Source of the DNA: Parastagonospora avenae f. sp. tritici 18332-5
Lineage: Eukaryota; Ascomycota; Dothideomycetes; Pleosporales; Phaeosphaeriaceae
Assembly (NCBI GenBank): GCA_022559985.1
Contig: JAFJTR010000112.1
Location: 20,598-84,597, forward strand
Reading direction: 5' to 3'
Length of the DNA: 64,000 nt
Part shown: positions 55,414-64,000 of the stretch, piece by piece
How the letters are laid out: every line of letters begins with the position of its first letter
How positions within the stretch are numbered: the first letter of the stretch is position 1
Translations under genes and position numbers: made by a program
Notes under the pieces: model-generated
Seen by the model: the letters and a program-made list of their open reading frames with translations, nothing else
Told to the model about the DNA's origin: nothing
Database searches by the model: none

Positions 55414-56508
55414 CTAGACTACGGCACCAAGCAGTATCTTTTGCAACATACTCCCATCATAGGATGAACTGTCTATAGGTAGTTCCACATACTCGCAGAA
55501 CCGGTTTTCACTATTACCACCAAGCTTGCGCCAGACTTCGCCCGACCCTGTGCCCGGAAGACCAGCAAAGCACACTCCGTACGACCCCAACCTCTCCGAG
55601 TTTTCTTCTGACAGGTGATGACTGATAATTTTGTGAGCCTCGGTCCTAGCCTTCAAGAGAATGTTGGTGTGCGCGCGTGGTATGGCTCCTTTGACGATTA
55701 CAATCTTAACCTTTGAGTCAAACCCCCCCGCAAATGTTTCTTTGGCATCTATGATAGCTTGAAAGGCGACATTACTTGACCCAATACGCGTTCCAGCACC
55801 GTAGGAGGTCGTTATAAGGTTCTTGTAGTTATTGATGGCGAAATCGAGGGGAACAGGTTCCATGTATCGTGGAAGCAAATCTCTAGCTTTCTGGATGATG
55901 GTGTCTTTCAGTGCTTCATCTGATACACCTTGTGTCAATTGGCACTTGTCGAAAACGTTTTCCATTGTCTCTGTCATCTCGTTGCTGGCCTTTCGTCTCT
56001 TGTCTATCATTGACCGCCTGAGCAATGTGTCAGGAAGTTTGGTTGTATCACAAAAATTTTCATCTTCCGCCTGCGTGCGAGAGATTCGATATCCATGTGG
56101 TGTTTTCCAGAATGCAGTCTGCCAGTCACAGTCCCCAATGTGCACGCTTCCTTTCCGAACTAGATGTTCAACCCACATCTGTAGCCCTTCATCGACACTC
56201 TGAATACCGGTTAACTTCAAAAGTACCTCCGTATCTCCTCTAGGATGTCGCAAGGGTAAATTCGGGAATATGACGGAGGCTTCCTTCGGTCTGACCCTAT
56301 CAAAAACAAATTTTACTGCAAGCAGGAGATCGAGTTGAAGCGCCCAGTAATGCGGAAGATGTTCGTGCACGATTATCTGAAACGCTCGTTCTGTCACTTG
56401 CGCTTGGAATTGCCGATCTAACACGAGACTCTGTACGTCATATTTTGCCCGCTTTTCATTCATCTTCGGCGGCCTTATACGTAATATAGAACTGGTAAAT
56501 CCCATCAC
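55414..56508 (-). CDS. Hypothetical protein, 364 aa
   Basis: Single exon, no stops. Starts MMGFTSSILRIRPPKMNEK. Contains SLVLDRQFQAQVTERAF, LPLRHPRGDTEVLLKLTG, DKRRKASNEMTETMENVF, a glycine-rich stretch GVCFAGLPGTGSGE and a C-terminal VELPIDSSSYDGSM. I do not recognise the family. Steady codon use and length argue for a real gene. GLPGTGSGE is not a canonical P-loop. Confidence 0.55.
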   Translation of the reverse strand: MMGFTSSILRIRPPKMNEKRAKYDVQSLVLDRQFQAQVTERAFQIIVHEHLPHYWALQLDLLLAVKFVFDRVRPKEASVIFPNLPLRHPRGDTEVLLKLTGIQSVDEGLQMWVEHLVRKGSVHIGDCDWQTAFWKTPHGYRISRTQAEDENFCDTTKLPDTLLRRSMIDKRRKASNEMTETMENVFDKCQLTQGVSDEALKDTIIQKARDLLPRYMEPVPLDFAINNYKNLITTSYGAGTRIGSSNVAFQAIIDAKETFAGGFDSKVKIVIVKGAIPRAHTNILLKARTEAHKIISHHLSEENSERLGSYGVCFAGLPGTGSGEVWRKLGGNSENRFCEYVELPIDSSSYDGSMLQKILLGAVV

Positions 56509-56690
56509 AGTACCGATGAGAGAATATTTTAAGTTTAATGTTAGGATGGCAAGATCTAGCGTCTACGATTTATATGTAACTTACCAACTTAACTATAGTA
56601 TAATTTTTCCCTAATTCACCCAACACAACATTGCTGCCAGCATGAAACCGCCTTGTCAGCTCCTGCGCGATTAATTTCTGCTCTAGCAGA

Positions 56691-57263
56691 TCATGCAAGG
56701 TCGCAACCAGTAACACCTCCAAATGTAGCACACCCAATCTTAGTATATATCATTGAGGTCAAAATCTCGGCGTGTCTAGTGCTCGTGTACGCCCATCCGA
56801 TTGAGAACGCGGGACAGACATCATGCAGTACTTTCACATCACGCTTCTCGCAAAGCCAACCGCCAACAAGGATGCGCTCAAACTCTCCATGCATGTTGCC
56901 TGTGGCAAGTACCTGGGCGAGGGATCCGGGATTAAGGTTATGGACCATTCGACCGTTGCCATCAGTGCAAGTCTTGAGAGCGTTGGCTTCGAGAGCAGAA
57001 TCGTAAGTAAGAGGAATTAACCCCAGTGCCGCCCTCCATTTTTCGATGACGGACATGTAGTTGGAAGTACTGAAAGGAACTGGGCTACTAGATGCTGCAT
57101 AGATAGGAGTGGTCGAAGTGCCGTGGTGGCTACATCTAGAAGAGACCCAAACCTCCGTCACAGTTGCCGGCCTTCTATTCACGGAACAGCTTGTAAAATC
57201 GCCCTTTACGCTATGTAATATGACCAGTACAGTAGCTTTTATCACAGATTTAAACCAATGCAT
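56691..57263 (-). CDS. Secreted CAP/SCP (PR-1-like) protein, 190 aa
   Basis: The N-terminus WFKSVIKATVLVILHSVKG looks like a signal peptide. The CAP core has YMSVIEKWRAALGLIPL, YDSALEANALKTCTDGN, RMVHNLNPGSLAQVLATG, ILVGGWLCEKRD, CPAFSIGWAYTST and YTKIGCATFGGVTGCDLA, with Cys in CAP-like positions. The usual His-x-Glu-type sites are partly changed (HAEILTS present). Family knowledge: fungal PR-1-like CAP proteins are secreted and some act in sterol binding or host interaction. The gene could be an effector candidate; that is an inference. Confidence 0.65.
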   Translation of the reverse strand: MHWFKSVIKATVLVILHSVKGDFTSCSVNRRPATVTEVWVSSRCSHHGTSTTPIYAASSSPVPFSTSNYMSVIEKWRAALGLIPLTYDSALEANALKTCTDGNGRMVHNLNPGSLAQVLATGNMHGEFERILVGGWLCEKRDVKVLHDVCPAFSIGWAYTSTRHAEILTSMIYTKIGCATFGGVTGCDLA

Positions 57264-58313
57264 GTAGTTTTGGAGGATATGGGTAGCTTAGAGTCTTAGT
57301 AGCCCGACATGTAAAGCTTTATACTTACAGTACTACGCTCTCCTCGAAATAAAGAAGTCGCCGTTTCTTGCTATGTATAGTCGCTTGTGCTCCTGGACGC
57401 AAGTTGAGACAAATCTGTGGCGGCTGCAGACAAAGTTGTTTGTGGCGGTCGCAGCTGTTCAAACTTGCTCCTGCACCCACGACGATGCGTACTTTCACGC
57501 ACGCCTCGACACCACAAATATCATTACCTTGGTGTCTTATTATATGAACAGATTTTTTGAGCATGTTTCTCATCATCAGACGGCTTAGAAAGCATTACAT
57601 TTTCGCATGGTCGAATCGTAAGCACAAATTTGATTCGTTCGCAAATGCCTGCTGATAAGTTCTTTGTCTGGCTAGGGCCCTGTACCGACCGATTCGACAG
57701 CCTGCGGCAGTAGGCAGAAATTGTTACATTTTGTTCAGCTTGTTTTTGCTATTTCTGGCATATTCCTCGGTAGTGCTTCGATACTGGCATTGCATGTGGG
57801 TAGTGCTGGCAGTGTCTTGACAGTATTAGAAAGTTTACGATAACAGCATAGGAGAAATAGCCGTATTGCCGCGTACTGAAGAACTTGGTGTAATAAATCG
57901 TCTTCTGTCATCGCATGGCTACTTGCTTCTAGAGTAGCTTAGTTATTAATGTGATCGCTAGTTTAGTCGAATTGTAATGCATGCAGTTCATTAGCTCAAT
58001 CATTTGAGATTCACGCGAGCTGATAATAAGCTTGAATACAGACCGCGTAGCGTCAACGACCCCTACGCAGCTGGAAGGACATTATAGCTGCGCTACTTTG
58101 CTTATCTTACACTAACCTACTTCTGCTAGGTTCTAACACTATAAATGTAAGTTGATGAAGTCGTCACCATGAAAAGCAGGAATTAGCATTTAAGATCCTG
58201 AGCAGAGAAGACAAACCCTTAGCAGCAGGACTTTAACTGAAAAGTTGTGTCGCTAATCACCACATATCGCACTCTTAACCTAACTAGCATTACTGCACCT
58301 TAGAGCTGACACC
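57264..58313 (+). other. Intergenic, no gene seen
   Basis: AT-rich with short frames; no clear repeat. Confidence 0.4.
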
Positions 58314-59224
58314 ATGGTTAGTGCCCTTGTAACAGTCTTCGATTGTGCTTACTTTGGAGCCAGGATACGACCCATTCTCTGCCAACTAAGAAGTACTTTA
58401 ACAGCAATCTGTTAAGAAGCACTAAATGTCTACTTCATGATGTTTGTGGTATATGCAGATCTGAGTACGATGACCACAGTCACTGGCCCTGCCAAGTTAT
58501 AGTTCCTTTATGCAAGCACGTCTTCGGGAAGAAGTGTATAGATCGACTCCTGCGCGAATCGAACAAATGTCCGTACTGTCGCAGAGTCTGGTATAGACCT
58601 TTGATCACTTCTCTGGGACCCGAGAATACTTCAGAGGACGATAAAGACTTTCTAAGCTCAGAACTATCACAACGTCTTCGTATTGATATCCCTTCTATGC
58701 GATACTATTTGTTTCGGGAGAGAGCATATAAAGAGCTTGCACCTCCAACAAACCTCTGCTGGATCGGAGAACATCTCCCTATTCTACAAAAGGTGGAGGC
58801 ATTAATTGTTTACGATGAAGGCTTCATGGACACGAATGGATGTTTTAGAGAACTGGAGCTGGAGAGAGAACAGATACAGGGCATGATACGGAAGGCACAG
58901 AAGTCTTCGATCCAAGGTTCCTATGAAGCGGCAGATAGCCTATCGTTCTCATCCCATATGTTACAATTTGAAGAGTGGGAGGATGAGAGGAGCATAACTG
59001 ATGCAATATTCTACGCCTCACTTTCAGGGCCAGGGCGGCGTTTGCGCGAGATGCTTGGTAAAGAGATGCAGACTAAGAGAACAAAGGAAGAGGCTTTTGA
59101 TGCTACAGTACTGCGCTGGCTAGCGTCTTCAGTCTCTGATACTCATTCTGTGATATTCTTGCAATTATACCTTTTGGTCACTTGGGTTCTAGATTCTGAT
59201 TTCCTGGTTTTAGAAGTATCTTAA
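58314..59224 (+). CDS. RING-H2-type protein, 287 aa
   Basis: Model: ATG-only exon 58314-58316, intron 58317-58363 (GTTAGT...GCCAG), then 58364-59224 (DTTHSLPTKKYFNSN...). The ring reads DVCGICRSEYDDH, VPLCKHVFGKKCIDRLL, NKCPYCRRVW: C-x2-C...C-x-H-x2-(FGKK)C, then C-x2-C. The rest is helical (REREQIQGMIRKAQKSS-like charge pattern). A RING domain suggests an E3 ligase. A solo LTR starts 57 bp after the stop. The one-codon exon is a prediction. Confidence 0.6.
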
Positions 59225-59280
59225 AGTTAGTTTAAGATAGAGAATATCTTTTCTAAAAGTTTTGCTAATAAGATTATCTT

Positions 59281-59515
59281 TGTTGGTAGGGTCTTAGCAC
59301 TAGTGCTGAAAGGAAATAACGATAACTAGGAATGCATTCTGTTTGGTGATTGTTGTTGACTTCATTCTACGGAGGAGGAAAACTATAGAAGAGATAGGCT
59401 CAGGGGTTCTGGTCTGAGCGCTGCTTGGACGCCGCGATCAGCGCGTCTGACCGCGTGACCGAGATCAGTGCGCCTGATCGCGTAGCTGAGGTATTGACGA
59501 TACTTGTGATCGACA
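59281..59515 (+). mobile_element. Solo LTR, copy 3 (235 bp)
   Basis: Starts TGTTGGTAGGG, ends GTGATCGACA. Flanked by ATCTT at 59276-59280 and 59516-59520, a perfect target duplication. Nearly identical to copy 1 (24566-24800) and in the same orientation. Confidence 0.9.
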
Positions 59516-59968
59516 ATCTTTCATATTGTCTAAACTTAACAAATTACTGTAATTCACGAACTACTGTAACTTATCTATCTGATCATTTCTTATATGCATA
59601 AACTTTTCAGACGAAATAAATATAACGCTACATTAAAAAAAACACCTCTTTGTAAGTTCTTTCCTCCAGTTCGTTTCTTATCGAGAATAACTCTGATACT
59701 TATCATCCTTGAATTTTGACCCTGTGAAGGTTAATACAATTCGTCGCTGTTGTACATTCAATCTCTGTGCACAACATCAACCAGAGGCGGCTTACCCTCC
59801 TAGAAGCTCTCGCCCCGAAATTTCTAAAGATAAACTGCTCTAATTACTACACGCGGCTTAAAATACTCTGATTAGTAGATTTTGTACAGGTAATTAGGTC
59901 CAAGTTAAGAAGGAACATTAGAGCTAAATTTGTAGTTTAGATGAATAATTAATAAGTCCATGAATTCC
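59516..59968 (+). other. Intergenic, AT-rich
   Basis: No supported gene. Confidence 0.4.
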
Positions 59969-60250
59969 TTACATATCGTGCAGCTCCACTTCTCTGATCT
60001 CTTGCTTTGGATGATTCCAGTAGCAGTATTCGGTTTCCATTACTGTACCGTCCTCGGAGAACAGATAATAGAAATCTTCACTAGGAATTTCTGGCACATC
60101 AAATTTCCCCACTGTTAGCATAAGATTCTCGAGCTGATTTGCTCCTTCGTCCATGTAAGCTCCACGGAAGCTCACAATAAGGAGATGCTCTTTGTACTGA
60201 AGGTCTTCTATGTAGCTATTAATATCATGCTTGCATGTTCAGCACCATCG
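59969..60250 (-). pseudogene. Remnant or partial gene, acidic protein
   Basis: Frame reads INSYIEDLQYKEHLL, then IVSFRGAYMDEGANQLEN, LTVGKFDVPEIPSEDFYYL and ETEYCYWNHPKQE. Upstream, an adjacent frame reads SGQWAESDGAEHAS; moving between the two needs a frameshift near 60235. Coding character is good, but the 5' part is broken or spliced. Unrecognised. Confidence 0.4.
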
Positions 60251-60649
60251 CTCTCAGCCCATTGCCCTGATTTAAATGCCCTGGGAAACAAGAAGTGACC
60301 TCATCCTACAGCTCTTGTGGAAGTTTAGGGTATGCAATCTTTTGGCTCCAGGGTACAGATATTAATATGTATACAAACTGTCTAATGAGTACGTTGTATA
60401 AGTTATTAGAAAAGCGCACCTGCTATTTACGAGGAGATTGCATGCTGTAGCTAAATTGACTATGCATAGTACTGTTATTCAGAAGACTTGTTAGATCTTC
60501 AATGTTAAGACGGAATCTGAGTTGACCAAGCGCCTAATGGCCATTCGCGAAGATTGGTAGCTTAGCATTTCTCGACGCAAAACATGTATTCATGTGCAGA
60601 TTGCTAGCAGGCGTGCATGCAGCTGTCATTGCAGTTCATTATGCCTCTT

Positions 60650-61306
60650 TTTTCTTTCACAACTAATTACTCGTTCTAGACAGAGATCTAGCAAATCTTT
60701 CAAAGGACTAACTTAGCATTATTCCTAAATAATCTAGCTTCTACTTTAGCTTTAGCTGCAGTCAAATGCGCAAATCAGCAAATATTAGAGGCCTAGCACT
60801 TCCTACTAAGCTCTAGCAAATGTTATAAGAAAGAGGACTAACTAAGTTATCTCTGCAGAACTTCTAGACCTTGCTTTAAGGTAATTTAACAGATCTATTG
60901 TAAGCTGCTTCGATGTTTAATTCCAGGCTGTATTATTAAGCTCAAAACGCTATTAGATAGATATGTGCTGTATTACAATAATCTTCATTCGGCTAAGGCA
61001 AGATATACCTACGACGAAAGGCTCTGTCACAGAACATCCACTTTTCGCCTATAAGTCTAAAGTTAGAACAATAGCGAGTAATGCTGTTAAATCTATTCGA
61101 CTTAGATTAAGGCGCTCTAGTGGAGATATCCTAGTCTATTAAAATCTTGAAATATAGAAGGTTAGAGCATCTAGATTCAGCAACCTTTCTAACTACTCTA
61201 TGCCTTGATTACCTATATGTAGCACTAATGCTTCGCTACTTTACTCTTAATTCTACTTTATCGGACTATAAAGCTCTAAAGGCATTTCATTTAATTACTC
61301 TACACT
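60650..61306 (+). mobile_element. AT-rich degraded insertion debris
   Basis: Strongly AT-rich with TpA-rich runs (for example CTAGCTTCTACTTTAGC, CTCTAAAGG) and no coding frame. The texture fits RIP-mutated transposon remains; no termini identified. Confidence 0.35.
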
Positions 61307-62647
61307 ATGTTAAGTTACTTCAGCTCACAGAAAACCAAGAAAACACAATCTGAAGTTGATTTTTCTTATAATTTTGCAAATTCTGCCCGACATGAGCACC
61401 AAATGTGGCACGGATGGATGATAGGTTCCTACGTATATGCTTGGCTCCCTGTAGGTGATCGAGACTGGAGAAACTACCCTGTTCTTCTTGTAGACATCTG
61501 CAAAGAAGCGACAGGAAGAACATTTTTCATCGTAGCACACTTATACGATCAGAATACAGCTTCTCAGTATGTACTGGCACTTACAGGACGAGATCGAAGG
61601 CTCGCCTCTAGTTCGTTGCGAGTGTGGCCCCGCGATACGTACATCCTCAGTAACCACTTCGATCTCGTCCAAGAATCTGAGCTCCGGACTTGGTCACGCT
61701 TAGATTCTGTTTCCATTGCTTTGAGTTGGGCTTTCGATATACAGACTAAGAGACTCACAAAATGCGAATTCCCACCAAGGACCGACATAGGCATAGCATT
61801 AAGGACAACCTTCTGCTTCCGAAGATTTCTTCAGCTTCCATACGAGCTCAGAGAGAACATTTACCATTACGTATTGTTCGATGAAAGACAAAAGATATGT
61901 AGAAGCCTTATCTACAGCAATAGCTTACTTGAAAAACGGAAGCACGACCAAAGGGGCTTACGATGGTCCCGTGAGCTTGCTTTACCTTCAACAGGGCCTC
62001 TACCAAGACTTCAAACACCCGGAATATTCCTCGTCTGTAAGCAAGTCCATGCAGAAGCATCAGAAACGGTCTATAGGACAAAGATACTCGTGATAACAAT
62101 TACGTCTGTGGAAGACGGTCTCCGTAACCTTAACGAAGACTGGTTGCCTGATATTGGTCGCTTCTTGCGCATTAGAATTGATCTTTTACTTGCTTGCCAC
62201 ACGTTGGACACAATTCTTGGTCTCACAGGGATCATCTGCGAATGTTTTCGCCGCATCGCAACGCTCCTTCAAGAACGTGCCTTAGGGCTCCAGTTCCTAG
62301 AAATTAGATTCGGAACTTACAGTCTTCCTATCAGACTAGCCAGATACAAGGATGTGATCAAATATAAGGATGTTTTAGAGGGAATGCGAGAATTCTCGGA
62401 AAACTTCTCTAGAGCTAGAATGAAGATTAGCACGGAGAGAGGGCCGCTGAATATCTGCTGGGGTATTAGTGAACGTCAGAAGAAGGCTGGAGACTACAGT
62501 TGTACATGCACGTACTTTTGTGCTCGCTCCCTTGAGCAGGTATGGAAACGTGTTCGTCACGGACCTGAGATAGGCGCTGAGGATGTAGACTGTACTTTAG
62601 CAGTAGAGAATTGTCAGCATATGGGCTGCAAGCTCCATGTTTGGTAA
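61307..62647 (+). CDS. 2EXR/F-box-like domain protein, 446 aa
   Basis: Single exon. The N-terminal part (WHGWMIGSYVYAWLPVGDRD, FIVAHLYDQN) is unrecognised. Around residue 175, FLQLPYELRENIYHYVLF starts a 2EXR/F-box-like fungal domain, followed by GIFLVCKQVHAEASETVY, the usual second helix of that domain. The C-terminus is charged and ends with a Cys cluster (GDYSCTCTYFC, HMGCKLHVW). Function of these fungal domains is unknown. The start at 61307 lies in AT-rich debris; an internal start at about residue 33 (MWHGWMIG) is possible. Confidence 0.65.
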   Translation: MLSYFSSQKTKKTQSEVDFSYNFANSARHEHQMWHGWMIGSYVYAWLPVGDRDWRNYPVLLVDICKEATGRTFFIVAHLYDQNTASQYVLALTGRDRRLASSSLRVWPRDTYILSNHFDLVQESELRTWSRLDSVSIALSWAFDIQTKRLTKCEFPPRTDIGIALRTTFCFRRFLQLPYELRENIYHYVLFDERQKICRSLIYSNSLLEKRKHDQRGLRWSRELALPSTGPLPRLQTPGIFLVCKQVHAEASETVYRTKILVITITSVEDGLRNLNEDWLPDIGRFLRIRIDLLLACHTLDTILGLTGIICECFRRIATLLQERALGLQFLEIRFGTYSLPIRLARYKDVIKYKDVLEGMREFSENFSRARMKISTERGPLNICWGISERQKKAGDYSCTCTYFCARSLEQVWKRVRHGPEIGAEDVDCTLAVENCQHMGCKLHVW

Positions 62648-62740
62648 TATTGTTATGCTAGATAGAGATGATGATTCGGGAAGGAAGGAACGAGACGCAT
62701 TTGTCATAGCAAATTTTAGCTAGCCAAGCCAATGTAATTA

Positions 62741-62882
62741 ACATCCCTCCCTGCGTAGCGGAAAACCTGGTGGGCCGGAACCGACCAATGAGAGCGCGGA
62801 TTTCGCAGTCATTCTGGCATGTCTCTATGTCTCATTGGCTGTTTCCGGCCCACCGGGGTTTCCGCTACGCAGGGAGGGATGT
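62741..62882 (+). mobile_element. MITE with long TIRs, 142 bp
   Basis: The left end ACATCCCTCCCTGCGTAGCG and the right end, its reverse complement, match over about 52 bp with a few differences. Flanked by TA (62739-62740 and 62883-62884). Shares length and the GACCAAT motif with the element at 45800. Confidence 0.9.
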
Positions 62883-63908
62883 TATTGCTGATATAATCTA
62901 CAGTGTTCGCCCTTCCGGCTAACCCTTTCACAACGCTCTACTGTATGCTGCGGACTTGTCTACGTTTCAAATCTTAGGCGGTCTCCTGTCCACATTCTTG
63001 TTACATTCCTAGTCAAACTATATGAAGAACCTTACGGTGGGCGTATGCAGGCCTAGCGCAGGACCTCGGAGAATTGACTCCTTGTACAGATTACGTCGTG
63101 CACCTCCGAGCCCTCTCCTTTTTATAAACGTACAGTTACACCCTGGAGCAGCAACGAACGCTGCAAAAGCTACACGTGATGATGGTTAAGCCAGTGAATC
63201 TTATCATAATACTTCACTAAGTTACTATTCCTCTCGCCCCGGCTCCTTTAATAGATACTAGCTGTTCAAAGAATAGTTAGCTCTTAATATCCTGCCTGCA
63301 CAAGAGTTAGAAGACTAGTACGCTTACGTAGTTCACGTGCTAAAACTCAACTTGCCTTGTCTACGATACAGTGCTGGCCATTACAGTGCTGACCGAAATG
63401 GGTTTCCGGTTCATGCATAAAGTACTATTCGTTCTTAGTGCACAGTTTTCACCTAAGAAGCTTACCTGTTTAGAACTAATTAGTGCTGCGTAGAGGGCTG
63501 CCCAGTATTCGTCCAATTTACTACGAGCAGAGAAATGAAGCTAAAACCATTCAGGTTATAACCACACAATAACATAGCGAGATAGGCTAAGCGAACTCTT
63601 ACCTGTTCGATTAGTAAAGCGCTGAAGAAAAAGATAAGCTAGAAAGCAGGAGATGTGCTTCCACGGTATATATATCTCCGCTGGTGATCACTGGAACAAC
63701 TCGTGCGCAGAATACTGTTTAGCTCGGTATCTTCGACTACTGAGTAAGTTAATGTATATTATTACGCAATAGCGAGAACAAATCTTGTAAAGGCTAGATA
63801 CCACCTGCGTAGTTCGTTGTTATAGTAGTTTTATAATTACATAGTCGTTGCAACTTCCAATGCCACTAACTTCTCTTACGATGTACCGACAGTCTTTCTC
63901 CCAGAGTT
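62883..63908 (+). other. Intergenic, no gene seen
   Basis: AT-rich with short frames only. Confidence 0.4.
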
Positions 63909-63994
63909 GGTATCAAGCAAGCCAAGCAAGCAGTAGGCCTACTGCTTGACTTGCTTGCTTATTTAGAGTCGTCTGCTTGACTTGCTTGCGCTTG
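63909..63994 (+). repeat. Palindrome and CTTGCTTG motif array at window end
   Basis: CAAGCAAGCCAAGCAAGCAG is followed by AGGCCTACTGCTTGACTTGC, an imperfect hairpin centred on TAGGCCTA, then another TGCTTGACTTGCTTGCGC copy. It could be a terminal repeat of an element extending outside the window. Confidence 0.6.
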
Positions 63995-64000
63995 ATTAGC

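Noticed and set aside
1..64000. A DUF3435 captain, tRNA/rRNA genes, or telomere repeats
   Set aside because: I looked for tyrosine-recombinase motifs, cloverleaf-like genes and TTAGGG arrays by eye and saw none I could support.

Overview
The window looks like an accessory, transposon-rich stretch of a filamentous ascomycete nuclear genome (Pezizomycotina, most likely Dothideomycetes). The reasons are: many GT-AG introns of about 43-65 nt (one about 85 nt) with CTRAY-type branch sites; typical fungal domains (HET/NB-ARC/TPR NLRs, Zn2Cys6, DUF3723, DUF7924-like, BTB, 2EXR-like); no operons, ribosome binding sites or RNA genes that I could see; and decay of the repeat-induced point mutation (RIP) kind. 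Splice models below are mine, built from donor/acceptor phase and frame continuity. They are predictions.

Region 1 (0-6.4 kb) holds a broken small gene, two kinase-like genes and a DUF7924-like (PD-(D/E)XK-looking) gene, all on the minus strand. Region 2 (7-24.5 kb) is a set of mostly unrecognised multi-exon genes: a 362-aa protein, a 610-aa protein with a Gln-Pro-His repeat, two membrane proteins, a 617-aa protein, a C2H2 zinc-finger protein and several short proteins. Polypurine/polypyrimidine tracts, a 15-bp minisatellite and a RIP-marked palindromic duplication lie between them.

Region 3 (24.5-46 kb) is the mobile core. A HET-NB-ARC-TPR NLR (25.9-29.0 kb) lies between inverted arms of about 0.6 kb. 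Next come a 106-108-bp tandem array, a DUF3723 gene with an in-frame TAG, and, transcribed divergently from it, a large single-exon protein that fuses a JmjC domain to a SET domain. A second NLR (hydrolase-NB-ARC-TPR, 41.2-44.6 kb) and a decayed membrane-protein gene lie between a second pair of inverted arms, one of which adjoins a Tc1/mariner transposase relic. DUF3723 and NLR genes are known cargo of fungal giant Starship elements, but no DUF3435 captain is present here. Three solo LTRs of one family (24.6, 30.6, 59.3 kb) each have perfect 5-bp target duplications. Two 142-bp TA-flanked MITEs (45.8, 62.7 kb) share one architecture.

Region 4 (46-64 kb) has an LPMO-like pseudogene joined to a DUF7924 relic, an RRM-like gene, two RING-finger genes, a Zn2Cys6 protein, a BTB protein, a secreted CAP/PR-1-like protein, a 2EXR-like protein and AT-rich transposon debris.

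Several genes are interrupted where a CAG, CAA or TGG codon appears to have become TAG or TAA. This is the change expected from RIP (CpA to TpA) and suggests the region has been hit repeatedly by genome defence.
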